Source: Amaranthus tricolor (Eukaryota > Streptophyta > Magnoliopsida > Caryophyllales > Amaranthaceae). From it: 64,000 nt of DNA. The stretch is from positions 13,806,265 through 13,870,264 of the forward strand of contig NC_080058.1 in assembly GCF_026212465.1 (NCBI RefSeq), in the 5' to 3' direction. This document shows, in pieces, positions 11,362-22,273 of the stretch. Each line of letters opens with the position of its first letter. The stretch's first letter is position 1. The notes under the pieces are model-generated. The model did not search any database and was not told the DNA's origin. It saw nothing but the letters and a program-made list of their open reading frames with translations. The position numbers and the translations under genes are program-made.

Positions 11362-14300
11362 ATGTTTACAAGGATTTTCGGGAAACCTAAAGAAGGAACC
11401 ACCAGTGCTGTGGCCACCTTAGACAAATTGAGTGAGGTTTGTATATTTTTGAACTTGATCAATCTCCGTTGTGCTAAGTTTTTGATTTGATTTAAGCGTG
11501 TCGTGAGGTATTTTCTTTCATTTTCAATTGATGATTTTGATTTGGAGCAGGTTAAATCATTTTATTCAGATTTTATTTCTAGATTGATATATAGTTGTAT
11601 TGCGGCCTTGTACGTATCTTTAGATTGAGTGTATTTGGTGGTGTTTAAATCTTCTTAGCCCTTTTCAGTTAGGGTTTAGGTTTGTGTTTGCTTCCCCTCA
11701 ATTTGGCATGTCCGAATTTATTATACTTATTTACGCTTTTCAGAGCTCTTTGTAGTTATTGGGAGTTTGCGAAACCTTTAACGGAACTTATTAATACTTA
11801 TGTAAAGGTGAAGTTTATAATTTACCAGTACGCTATCGTACTCAGACTAAATTGTGATGATTAGTGATTAAATTCGTCTCTTGACACTAGTTATAGTTAG
11901 CTTTCCTTCAAGGTTTTTGAGGCAAAAAAAAAAAAACTAGCTCGAAGATACTAGCTAACGGTATCTGTGTTTCCCTTTCATGTGAATATAGCAACTTGTT
12001 TACCAGAATTGTAAAGGCACTTTAAGTCTAAGCTTCAATAATATCTTGCTCTGTAGCTTTCTGGAGAATGAGCATTTCTGTTTGAGGTAATTAGTGTTGA
12101 TGGTGAGTTAGAGTGTGAGATTGCAAGGTCTGAAATCATAATTAGGATTTGTTGGAATGGAGTAGAGACAAGGTGATAAGGGAATGAGGAATATGTTGGA
12201 CATAACATAATATTGTATATAAATATTTTAAACTTATCAAATAAAGCAGGTGATGCAATAGGCTTTTTATACTTTCATTTGACTATTTAGTTTACACTAT
12301 AAAACATTTGAATTTTTCTTTTGACTAAATTCAATTTAAGTAGTTTGTTGATGATTGAGGTTGTGTAGGGTTTTAGAGAGTTCTAAGCTGTTACTGAATG
12401 TTAATGATTTTAGTTTCTTGAGTAAAGTATCAGGTTTCATTCGAAACATTTGAGAAGTTGCAAATTTTTGGTATGAATATGTTTTGAAGGCCTAACTTTT
12501 GTATAGAAGTTTAAACAAATATGAAGTAGTTTACATGTAATTACAATATGAAATGACAAAAATATCACCATTGGCAAGTAGAAAGTTTTCTCCTAATCCT
12601 TATGTTCAAATCATGAACAACCGCACGATCCATCACGAACCTAAAATCTATCAAATGACAAACACACAAAACATAGAGAGCAATGTTATGAAGAATTGGT
12701 TGGGATCTTGCCCAAGTACTTTAGATACTATTCTAAGACACCCATATAGAAACTTTCCTCTAGTGTTGATTCTCTCGCACGATGCTTTGGGGTTTTAGAG
12801 AATTACACTTAGAGATAAGCTGTCTCCGATATTTTAGAGGCTCTGAGCAAAAAGTAAAACACGGGCCCTCTAAAAACAAATGTGCACCCTTATATAAATG
12901 AAAAAAAAATTAATCACCCACAACAACAGATTTTCAATAAAAAATCAAAAGAGGAGCTAACAACTTGATAGCGAGCTTTCAAAAATTATGCAAAGTTATC
13001 AATAATACTCCTTCCGTTTCTTTTCAAACGTCCCATTTGCTTTTTGAACGTTTGCCAATGTACTAATTCAATCTTTAATATTTCTTTATATGCATAATTA
13101 AAAATTATAAAAATAGATATTAATACATCTTATGTTAAAATGAATCAAACAAGATCTCATTTGACTATATTTTAATTCATAGATTAAGAATAAATTACAA
13201 ATTAAGATTGACTAATGAATAGTACTCAAAAAGCAAACATGATGTTTGAAAAGAAACAAAGGTAGTATCATTTTTAATAGCCTTATTATTGTTTTGTCAA
13301 TGATAAATTTATAAAAATAATTCAAACCAACAACACTTTCCTCCAAAAAATTATTTTTATTTAAACCAACAAGCAATTCAACCTTTTCGTTCATTCACTA
13401 TACCCCCAATTCCCAAACAATTTGGCATGAAACTATTTCCCCAAATAATTTCTGAATTTGGCATGAAATTAACTTTCCCAAACAATTTTGCCTTTTCATT
13501 GTACCCCCAATTCCCAAACAATTTGGCGTGAAACAATTTTCCCACAAATACATGAAATTTAATATTTCCCAAACAATTTTGCCATTTCATGAAACAATTT
13601 CGCATGAAATTTTCTCAAATAATTTTTGAATTTCTTTGTACCTAGTACCCCCATCAATTTTGCATGAAATAATTTCCCCTTCAATTTCCCATTTCAAAAT
13701 TCAGAAGCTTTGCAAACAAGAAAAAAAAAGTAAGATAAAGTTATAGAGAAGTGAAGAACAATGCCTTCACTAGTTTACATTTAATGGCTATTTCTCGAGT
13801 TCTCTCCATAGTGGAAAAAAAAAAATAAATTGGGGGAAATGTAATTTTAGAGAAGATGAGTATTTCAGCGGGTGAATTTATGTCAATGGTAGAAAGAAAG
13901 GAAACCAATGTAATTTGGGAAGTTGTACAATTTTTTTATGGGGGGAAATGAAAATTTACAATATAAACTTGAGATAAAAAATTGAAGGCAAGGTTTGAAC
14001 TTGTGACTTTTTATTTTTTTTTTATTATAACACTAGCTTTACCTCTTAACTAACTGCTTTTATTTGAATTTATACGGTCTTATTATGTATATATTGTATC
14101 ATCAAAAAAAGGTTTTTTTTTTATTTTTTTTTTTGGTGTGTGAGGAAGGGGGGATGCCACTCCTGCCCTACCTAAGTTTTGCCACTGGATATGGTCTTGC
14201 ATAATCAATTATGAGAGGATATGTTTCCTAGTGTTGTGGTATCCTTTCTCCTAGAGGGCAATAATGATCATACCCTTATTTTGTGTAATAGATATAGTTC

Positions 14301-17300
14301 TTTGTAACAGATCAACCAAGATGGTAATCAAAACAACCTTTATTAATGAAAACAAGAACGATACTAAGGGACGTTCAAGTCTCCCAGACACTCCTAAGTG
14401 TTTCCACTTCTCTCTCTAGATATTTTCCTCCTAAAACATCCCATACTCCCCTCCATTTATAAGATATGGGAGGGGAAATACAAACAAGAATACAAGCTAA
14501 TAAAAGACTAACTAACATAACAACCTAAAATACAACTCTAACTAACTTTTATTCATTTACTCTACTAAAGACCTTATGAATATACTGAGTATGACATTCT
14601 TTTTATGGAACAGTTCAGTAAATTAGAGAAAATAGGCAGAAAGTACAAGGAGAAAGACAAAAAGAAAGAAAGGGAGAGAAAGGAAAAGATAATGCAGCTT
14701 TTAGCTATTGCTTGTTCCCAATATTAATTCTCATTCATTGATGAGCCGACCATTCTTTTATTCCATCATATGATACTAAATCTTGTTACAAAGACTTTCT
14801 TTGTTGAATGACCTCTTCTCTAACAAACTCATTTAACAACCCATATCATATAAGTTAAAATAGAACTTTAGCAAAATATCACTCTTTGGCTAAGTCATCA
14901 ACATTATGATTACGTAATTTTTGCATACGTCAAATTATTGACCGCCCAAAGTTTCAACTTGTCCTTAAGGTGGTTGATTATCTCTTCAATGTAGACAAGT
15001 AGTGCAATGTAGACAAGTAGTGGCGCAATTTGGATATTCTTTGTAGTTTGTACCATTCTCGGTGTTGAAATAGGTTGAGACTCAATATGGAATGGAAGAA
15101 AATAGGAGTGTGTTGTTTGTCTGGTACGAAGGTGAAAAGACCAGAATGTATTAATTAGTGTTGGATGAGTTTCTTTTGAGCATAAGCTTCTATGTAAAAC
15201 TAGCTTGGAAAAAAGATGAGTAGTAGTTAGTTGTGGGCCTAAAAAATTGTGTGATCCTTTTTAAAAAAATCAATTTCGCATTTACTTCTCTATAAAGAAT
15301 GCTGCATTTTTTTTCCTTGAGAAAGTCTATGATGTGGTGGGTTGCTGTTAAATTATATGGGTGAAGGTACTTTGGATATTGTTGAGTAGGCCCAAAAAAA
15401 TTTTTTGAAAGAGGACAAAACTGTATTGGCAGTAAGAAAAGGAGTATGCTCTTTTACCTCATTGTCTTTTCTGTTGCGCTTTAAAAATGCAAGTAGGTTG
15501 TCTTTTGGGTAGGGATAAAAATAGGGTTTCATTTTCAATCGATTTCATTCCTGCTTCTCTTATCTCTTTCGCGCAAGTCCAAAACCTCTCAACATGAGGT
15601 CCACCATTAAAAGAGCTTAATCACCTTCTCCAAGTTCTGAACTCCTAAAATCGTTGTTGCTTGGCTATAACTTGTAGTATATGGGTATGAAAATCTGCCA
15701 TTTCTGCTCATGATGTCACTCCTGACGTCACTCGTTTGACCTTTCCACAACTTTTTTTTTTACTACCATGTCCTCTCACCTCGCCTACATTGCTCTTTTT
15801 ACAACCATAATGAATACCATGTCCTCTCATTAAGAGCTATGCCATTGTAAAACCTTTCTTTGCCAACTTTGCCTTTAATGCCTCAATACATTTCATTCTC
15901 GTCCTTTTTTGCATTAATGAACTTTGATGCGTCTTTGTCCTAACACCAATTTTTTCAAAAGATTCCACGACTTTCTCAGAGTTATGTCGATCCTCCTCTG
16001 ACCTCCACAGATTCCGTTAAGTCCATCCGTTCCATAGTGCAAAGTTACGGTTTCGGTCAAGGTCTCTGTACAAGTCGCAAAATGGATATTCGCTTGATTT
16101 CATGGTCAATAGACCTATATTTTTGTTGGGGTATACTTAGAAACCTTTAATTGCAATGTGGTAATGTGACCTTGATTGTGCACTATGATTTGTAATGCCA
16201 TTAATTTTGGTAACCCTTCTTTTACCCATGTATTCTTTTCTTCCTCACTTTATTTTTTTCCTTTTAACTTTCTTTTTTTTTTTTTTTCTTTTTTTTTTTT
16301 CTTTTTTTTTTTCAATTTTTTCTTAATGAGGTGTAGTGTGGGCTTTCTTTTCTCATTCTTTCTTTCCCAATATAATCTTTTTCTTTAAGATTTTGGGTTG
16401 GTTGACGGTTTTGAAAGAGTTAGTAAGGTTATGGTTTGAAGGCGTGTTTTGTTATCTTGGGTATTTTCACATTCTGAAGAGAATAAGATCGAGTTAGTAG
16501 ACAAGATTAGGAGATTTCGAACAACTATGGGTAAAGTGGTTGGGTTGTAAGGGAAAATCAGTGTTGATGGTTGTTGGATTTTTTGTTTTCTTGTAGAAAT
16601 TTGTTTAGGTGAGTATGACGATGAATGATCCTGGGTCTTTGAGGGTTCTATGCAATTTGTTGGAAAAATATGGGTGGTTTTTATGGTTTTGTTCAATTAA
16701 TTTGGGTGGTGATTGCTTAAGATGATGTTATTGTGGTTGTTTGCTGTAGATATGGACTCAATCATGGCCAACAATTCATCTTCTCTTCCTTCATTAAAAA
16801 TGAGAAGAAAATACCCATGTCCTATTCTCTTACATTCATACCTAGAATACCCATTTTCACCTAGATATCTTCCTCACACCACTCACATAAACCTCCTTTC
16901 CATTTTCTATACATTTCTTGAACAAATTATAACTTAAATGAGTGGATAAGATTGTTGGATAAGCCTCACTATCATATTCAAGAAGTTCACAAACAAAGCA
17001 TTTGTGAGAAACGTGTTGTGAGATGAGACAACTTTGTATGTCAAAGCATCCCTCGTTCTCTATTAAAGTTATTGAGGCTACTTTCTTCATGTACATACCG
17101 TACATAGATCTCATCAACTATATCACTCTTGTCAAATTTGAGTTCATGTTTGTTTTTCAAGTCTCTAGTGTCTGTTTTCTCTACGATTGGTATTGTAGTA
17201 TTTTTTTGTTTGTTAGTATGTACATTTTTAAATCGATGCTTATTTAATTTGAAACCTAATTAGTTTGTTGATTACGTATGTTGCGTAGACACTTGAAATG

Positions 17301-19133
17301 TTGGAGAAAAAGGAGCAGGTGCTTACGAAGAAGGCTGCTGCGGAGGTTGAAAAGGCCAAGGAGTTCACAAGAGCAAAGAACAAGCGTGGTATGTTCGACA
17401 TTTTCATAGTTGCATATGTGTTATTTATAGTTGAGTTGTGTCTGCTTTTCTGTTGTACAGTTATTTAAGAGATTTGTCATTTTAATGTAGTAGCTTGTCG
17501 TAGGATATCTTGTGATTGTTATTATCCAGGAGTTTGGCTGGTTCTTCTCTGAACATGTTACCTAATAGATTGCTATACAAATTTCTATATTCTTGCAGTG
17601 CCATGTTGCTTTTTTTTTTTTTTTTTCTTTGATTTAGTTATTTTTTATGAACTAACCTATGGCATATGCTGATTTCCTTTCTATATCTCCATGAAGCTGC
17701 CATAACATGTTTGAAGAGGAAGAGGCTATATGAACAACAAGTTGAGCAGCTTGGAAATATGCAGTTGCGAATCCATGATCAGGTTGCTTAAATGATTTTG
17801 ATCGCCTATGGTATTTATAGTTGAGTTGTGTCTGCTTTTCTGCTGTACAGTAATTCAAGAGAGTTCTACAATTTACATTTGTCATTGCATCTAGGCATTC
17901 TGGGATTGTTCCTTCCTTTTCCTTCCTTGTTTGGGTGCTGTTGCTAATTGAATAGTGTATTCACCTTGTTATTTACTTGCTTCCTGTGTTGGCTGGCAGA
18001 TGATATTGCTTGAAGGGGCTAAAGCAACAACAGAAACTGTTGATGCTTTAAGGTCTGGTGCCTCAGCTATGAAAGCTATGCAAAAAGCAACGTAAGTATT
18101 TCATCTAATAGCCTTTGAATTTGTGGGTTTGCTGAATGTGAATTGGCCAAGATTCTGTAAGAACAAAAAATGTAGTATTTCTGATTGAGATCATCGGTCC
18201 AGTATTAGATTGACTGAAATGTAATGTCCCGACTGTAGAGATATCATGTTTTTAGTGGTCATAACTTGTCTCACCTCCAAATATTTATTGCAACCTTTTG
18301 GGATATTTACTGTATATTTGATAGTCTTGTGTTATAATGCAAGGTGAGTTGTTTTAGAATTTTTAGAATTGTGTTAAAAGCTATTTTTTTTTAATTGCTG
18401 TAATATAATGTGATACTGCTTTGTGTTATTCCTATTTATTCTTGTTTGATAGTTATTTCAGAATTTGACCAATTGTTTAGGAGCCTATATGGAAATTATA
18501 AAGTGTTTGTTTATATATTATCTAGAAGATATATGTGATCTAGAAAGATACGTATTGTTAGACTAGTAGTTAAAACACATTTAATGATTATTAACTTGAA
18601 ATATTTGTGAACTTTATTCATGAATTGTAACGTAATGTCGAATGACCAAAAGTGAAATAAAGTTTAAAGATTTATAACAATGTATGAGAAGGAGGCATCA
18701 TATGATTCATACTGAAAGAGTTTTAATTTACAGAAACATTGATAACGTTGATAAAACTATGGACGAGATCAATGAACAGACGGAAAACTTGAAAATGATA
18801 CAGGAAGCTCTCTCAGCCCCAATTGGTGCAGCGGCTGATTTTGATGAGGTACTTTATTTTAAATATTTATTTGTTTTGACTTAAATTTTTTTTTTTATAA
18901 TGATATCATTATTTATATGTTTTACGCGTCTCTCTTAAAAGGATGAATTAGAAGCAGAGCTTGAAGAGCTGGAAGGTGCTGAACTGGAGGAGCAACTTCT
19001 TCAGCCAGCTACAACTGCTCCTGCCGCACCAGTGCATGTTCCAGCTGGAAGACAACCTGTACACCCTACACCTCAGAAGCAGACTGCTGAAGAGGAAGAG
19101 CTTGCTGCATTGCAAGCTGAGATGGCACTTTAG
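11362..19133 (+). CDS. VPS32: ESCRT-III subunit VPS32/SNF7 (CHMP4 family), complete, six coding exons
   Basis: The gene encodes a 219-residue Snf7, the main filament-forming ESCRT-III subunit that constricts endosomal membranes during multivesicular-body sorting. Exons are 11362-11436, 17289-17388, 17697-17782, 18000-18091, 18734-18848 and 18942-19133. All borders are AG/GT and the total of 660 bp is in frame. The N-terminus MFTRIFGKPKEG fits the amphipathic membrane anchor. The basic helical core contains TLEMLEKKEQVL, EVEKAKEFTRAKNKR, CLKRKRLYEQQVEQLG and TVDALRSGASAMKAMQKAT. The acidic part (NVDKTMDEINEQTENL, DELEAELEELEGAELEEQLL) matches the autoinhibitory/MIM region. The C-terminus EEELAALQAEMAL is the BRO1/ALIX-binding helix. 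The ATG at 11362 is chosen because the family starts just before the GKPKE segment. Length equals that of plant VPS32. Intron 1 is unusually long at 5.85 kb. Confidence 0.96.
13008..13265. mobile_element. Stowaway-like MITE inside VPS32 intron 1
   Basis: The left end CTCCTTCCGTTTCTTTTC and the inverted right end CTACCTTTGTTTCTTTTC are flanked by TA (13006-13007 and 13266-13267). The inner TIR continues with CAAACGTCCCATTTGC against its inverse near 13230-13250. It is 258 bp, AT-rich and non-coding. Confidence 0.8.
13370..13690. repeat. Diverged short repeats in VPS32 intron 1
   Basis: The phrases CCCAAACAATTT(T/G)G and GCATGAAA(C/T)(T/A)A recur about every 40-60 bp (near 13410, 13480, 13512, 13567 and 13650). 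They form a decayed tandem block. The minus-strand frame across it (residues such as NCLGNIKF, KLFGKVNF) is only a repeat translation. Confidence 0.6.
14100..17000. other. Middle of VPS32 intron 1; unassigned
   Basis: Sequence around 14330-14520 (CTCCCAGACACTCCTAAG, TCTCTCTCTAGATATTTTCC, TTTATAAGATATGGGAGGGG) has the look of a decayed retrotransposon LTR or leader, but no paired LTR or coding domain is visible. A polypyrimidine stretch lies at about 16235-16330. No exon-like frame matching VPS32 was found. Confidence 0.35.
17412..17920 (+). repeat. Direct duplication in the introns either side of VPS32 exon 3
   Basis: TATTTATAGTTGAGTTGTGT followed by CTGCTTTTCTG(T/C)TGTACAGT occurs at about 17415-17465 in intron 2 and at about 17810-17860 in intron 3. 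Weaker similarity (TTTGTCATT..., GTGATTGTT/GGGATTGTT) continues downstream of each copy. Copies are about 395 bp apart and bracket exon 3. Confidence 0.85.
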
Positions 19134-19171
19134 AAAGGTTCTTGTTCCCTTTCCCTTTTTCATAAGATTGA

Positions 19172-19177
19172 AATAAA
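19172..19177 (+). terminator. Putative polyadenylation signal AATAAA of VPS32
   Basis: A canonical AATAAA lies 39 bp after the VPS32 stop codon in T-rich sequence. Plant genes usually have additional weaker signals, so the true cleavage site is uncertain. Confidence 0.5.
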
Positions 19178-19199
19178 ATGGCTCACTGTGGCAGTGAAT

Positions 19200-20980
19200 G
19201 TTCAGTTTTCTTATCCTGTACGAGTTTGAAGCGCTGGAACCCTTTTTTGGATTGTCAACTTCATGAATTATCTCTTGTGGCCTTTCCTTTAATGCCTTTT
19301 GGATTTTACCAAAATGTTTTTAGCCCATTCCACATTATGTTGAGATGCATCTCTTATCCTAATTCACGAGCAAAAACACTGAGAATTTCCAAGTACCAGG
19401 ACTGGTTTAATTATTGAACTATTTACACAAATGAGTCTTAAAGGAGTGCACAACTTTAACTTGTGAGAAATTATTTATAAAATTCTAAGTTTTTGTTTTG
19501 GGAGTATCCTCATCTATCTGAAATTCAATATCAAATATTATTCATAATAAATTAGTCTTGGTGTTCTACGTATATGGCTCATCAAAATGAAAACTAGAGT
19601 ACTTGTCTAGATGTTATTGGTCTCTTAAAACATTATATAAAGATTGTGTCGATATAGGATACATGATATTCATTATAAAGTATATTCCAAGCTATGCTCT
19701 TTGAATGTGAAGTTCTTTTTTGATTTATTCTTTAGAAGTTGTGTTTATTTTAGATGTTATAACTACCTCTCGTCATTATTAATTCTGTTTACCTTTTATG
19801 ATGAGCACTTAGTATAACTTGTTGATTTAAATGTCTATTTTTGTTATACTTAAATATTTTTGATGTTTTTTTAATCTTTATTTTTTTATCTTGTGTTGTG
19901 ACATTTCATTCTTAAGTGTTGATTTTTATTTGTAAAGAGATAACTATCCTATTCATAGTGCAAAATATCACCTGCATCACCTTATTGCGACCGTATTGTA
20001 AAGGCTTTTGAGCTTACCGTGTTCGAAATAACATCGAGACCTTGGTGAAAAAATGAACGTGGTGATGCGGTAACGGGAGTGATGTGGTAACAGGAATGAT
20101 GTGGTACCGCCTAATATTGGTTGACATTATGAGATATCCCTTGAACCAGTTTTGAATGCTGTTTTTTTCACTTTGAGTGTGTGAGTAATATGACTTCATT
20201 AAATTTGAAACACCTCGTCTTGTGTGAGACCATATCACCATGAGATGAATCCATATAATTAGCCCATTCAGTGAAACATAATTCGTTAGTTACTTCTCCT
20301 TTTAAAGTCGCGATTCGCTCAAAATGATTTAATAATAGCCTAAAACCGACCATAATCTGCTTTGGATTAGCGAATCATGTGACACTGAGCCTATTTTTCT
20401 AATTGATCATTTTAAAGTTGTAAGTGATTACTTTAATAGACTAAATATATACGGGCCAACCCAATAGAGATAGTCTCACTATTAGACCATCTCATTTAAG
20501 AATTTGTTAATTTGGAGACCATATTTTTGCACTATGATTGAGATTATAGCAAAACTATCTATATTGTTTGCAAAAGCCGTTTTGCGACCTTGACCTCGAA
20601 TATGGCAAAAACTATATATTTGCACTATACATCATTAGATATTTTTATCTACTAAATGGCTAATTTCTGCCAAGTTGAGGAGATGTAACAATACACTTGT
20701 CAAGAAGACTATAGGTTACGCTTACATCATGTGTTCAATACCGTGGAATGGATTTTATCCAATATGTTGAATTAATGCCTATGCGTGAGCGTGAGTCCTA
20801 AAGTTCCTAGCCTCTTTCTTAGCTTTCCTGATTTTGGTTGATGGCTACCAACATCCATTTCAAGGGGCATTCAAGTGGTTGAGCTAAATTCTCAATAGCG
20901 CGTCCTTTGTCATTAAGTTATCTAAAATTATGCAAGTACCAGAAACGGGAAATTGAAGGTGCTCCACCCATATAAAAAAG
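19200..20980. other. Downstream flank of VPS32; intergenic with one dispersed repeat
   Basis: No gene is recognised. A repeat at about 19960-20130 contains GATGCGGTAACGGGAGTGAT and GCGACCGTATTGTAAAGGC. Similar phrases occur inverted or rearranged at about 21640-21850 and, briefly, at 1020-1050, so it is a small dispersed element family. Confidence 0.5.
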
Positions 20981-20982
20981 AA

Positions 20983-22273
20983 GGAAATTATCAATGGTAC
21001 TCCTGAGTTTTGACACTTATCAATGGTACCCCTAAGTTTTCTTTATTATCAATGGTACCCTCGTACTATTAAGCGTTTTACAACTGTAACCTTTTAAAAC
21101 TTTTTCCGTTAATAATCGTCCAAAACCGTTAACTTTTTTCTTTTTCTTTTATTTTTCAATTTAAAAGAAAGTTTACGGTTTTGAAAGATTTTAAACGGAA
21201 AAAGTTAAAAAGGTACTGTTGTAAAATGCTCAATAATACAAAGATACCATTGATAATAAAAAAAACTTAGGGGTACCATTGATAAAGAATCAAAACTAGG
21301 GATGGGCATAGGTCTTGGACCTTCAGGGTCTAGACCCGACCCGACCCTAATTTTAAGGGTCTGGGTCCACCTATTTTTGGACCCTATGGATCTAGGTCGG
21401 TTCTAGGTCCATGACCTTAGGGTCCGGATCCGGGTCCGGGTTTACATGTTTGAGAACCAGATCCGACCCATGGACCAATTTACTTTTTAAAAAAAAAAAA
21501 ATTATATATTAGCTATTATGTGTATTTAATTGTTTGATTTGAAATTTTGTTAAAATTTTTGAACATTACGTGATATTGAACTTTGTCGGTTCATGTAATT
21601 TAAAATGTGGTCGTTGTATCTATCATAGAATAAAAAACAAGGCCGCATCGCATTGCATCGGCCGCATTGTAAAGGTTTTCAAAACAAACGAACTGATGTT
21701 TCCCACGTTATAAAGGTGTAAAAAAACCGCTTTTTGAGCCTCATTAAGGGATATCTTATGGTTTCGACTGATATTTAGACAATACGATAACCGCATCACT
21801 CCTGTTACCGAATCCGCGTTCTATTACCGCGATCGCAACTGTTATCGCATTTTTACACTTTGGTATCTATACTTTTAAAAATTAAAGACTTGATAAATAT
21901 TTCATTATAAGAACTTGAATTTTGAAAAACTTCATATATTTCGCTCAATTAGTATATATAGTATAGAAGATCCTCGTTAGTTGAAAATGTGTAAATAATT
22001 TTATGCGAATGGTCGAAAATTGTACTTCATAATGTATTTTTGAAAAATTTTCAAGAAAAAAAAAAAAGAATTGTTCTGGAACCAGATCCAGACCCTGGAC
22101 TTGCCAGACCCTAAGGGTCTGGGGTCGGGTCCAAAATTTTCGGACCCTACAGATCCGGATCCGGGTCTGGGTCCAATAAAAAATAGGGTCGGGATTCGGG
22201 TCTTGCTGGACCCGACCCAGATCCGACCATGCCCATTCCTAGTCAAAATTCAAGGGTACCATTGATAATTTCC
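20983..22273. mobile_element. Non-autonomous TIR element, interrupted by a hAT-like element
   Basis: The left end GGAAATTATCAATGGTACTC and the inverted right end GGAAATTATCAATGGTACCC pair over about 32 bp. Internally ATCAATGGTACC and its inverse recur near 21030, 21050, 21245 and 21272, and ACGGTTTTGAAAGATTTTAAACGGAAAAAGTT is the rough inverse of sequence near 21090, so the original element was largely palindromic. Flanks are A-rich and the target duplication cannot be defined. Confidence 0.65.
21297..22241. mobile_element. hAT-like non-autonomous element nested in the TIR element
   Basis: Termini are TAGGGATGGGCATAGGTC and, inverted, TAGGAATGGGCATGGTCGG. They are followed inward by many GGGTCCGG/CCGGACCC and GACCCGACCC phrases, typical of hAT-type ends in plants. 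Flanking 8-mers ATCAAAAC and GTCAAAAT match at six positions, consistent with an aged 8-bp target duplication. No transposase remains. The interior at about 21640-21850 holds the GCGGTAAC-type repeat. Confidence 0.6.

Noticed and set aside
13378..13605. 75-codon minus-strand frame with repeated NCLG/KLFG phrases
   Set aside because: Translation of diverged intronic repeats.
16176..16388. 70-codon Phe-rich frame
   Set aside because: Produced by a poly-T/polypyrimidine stretch within VPS32 intron 1.
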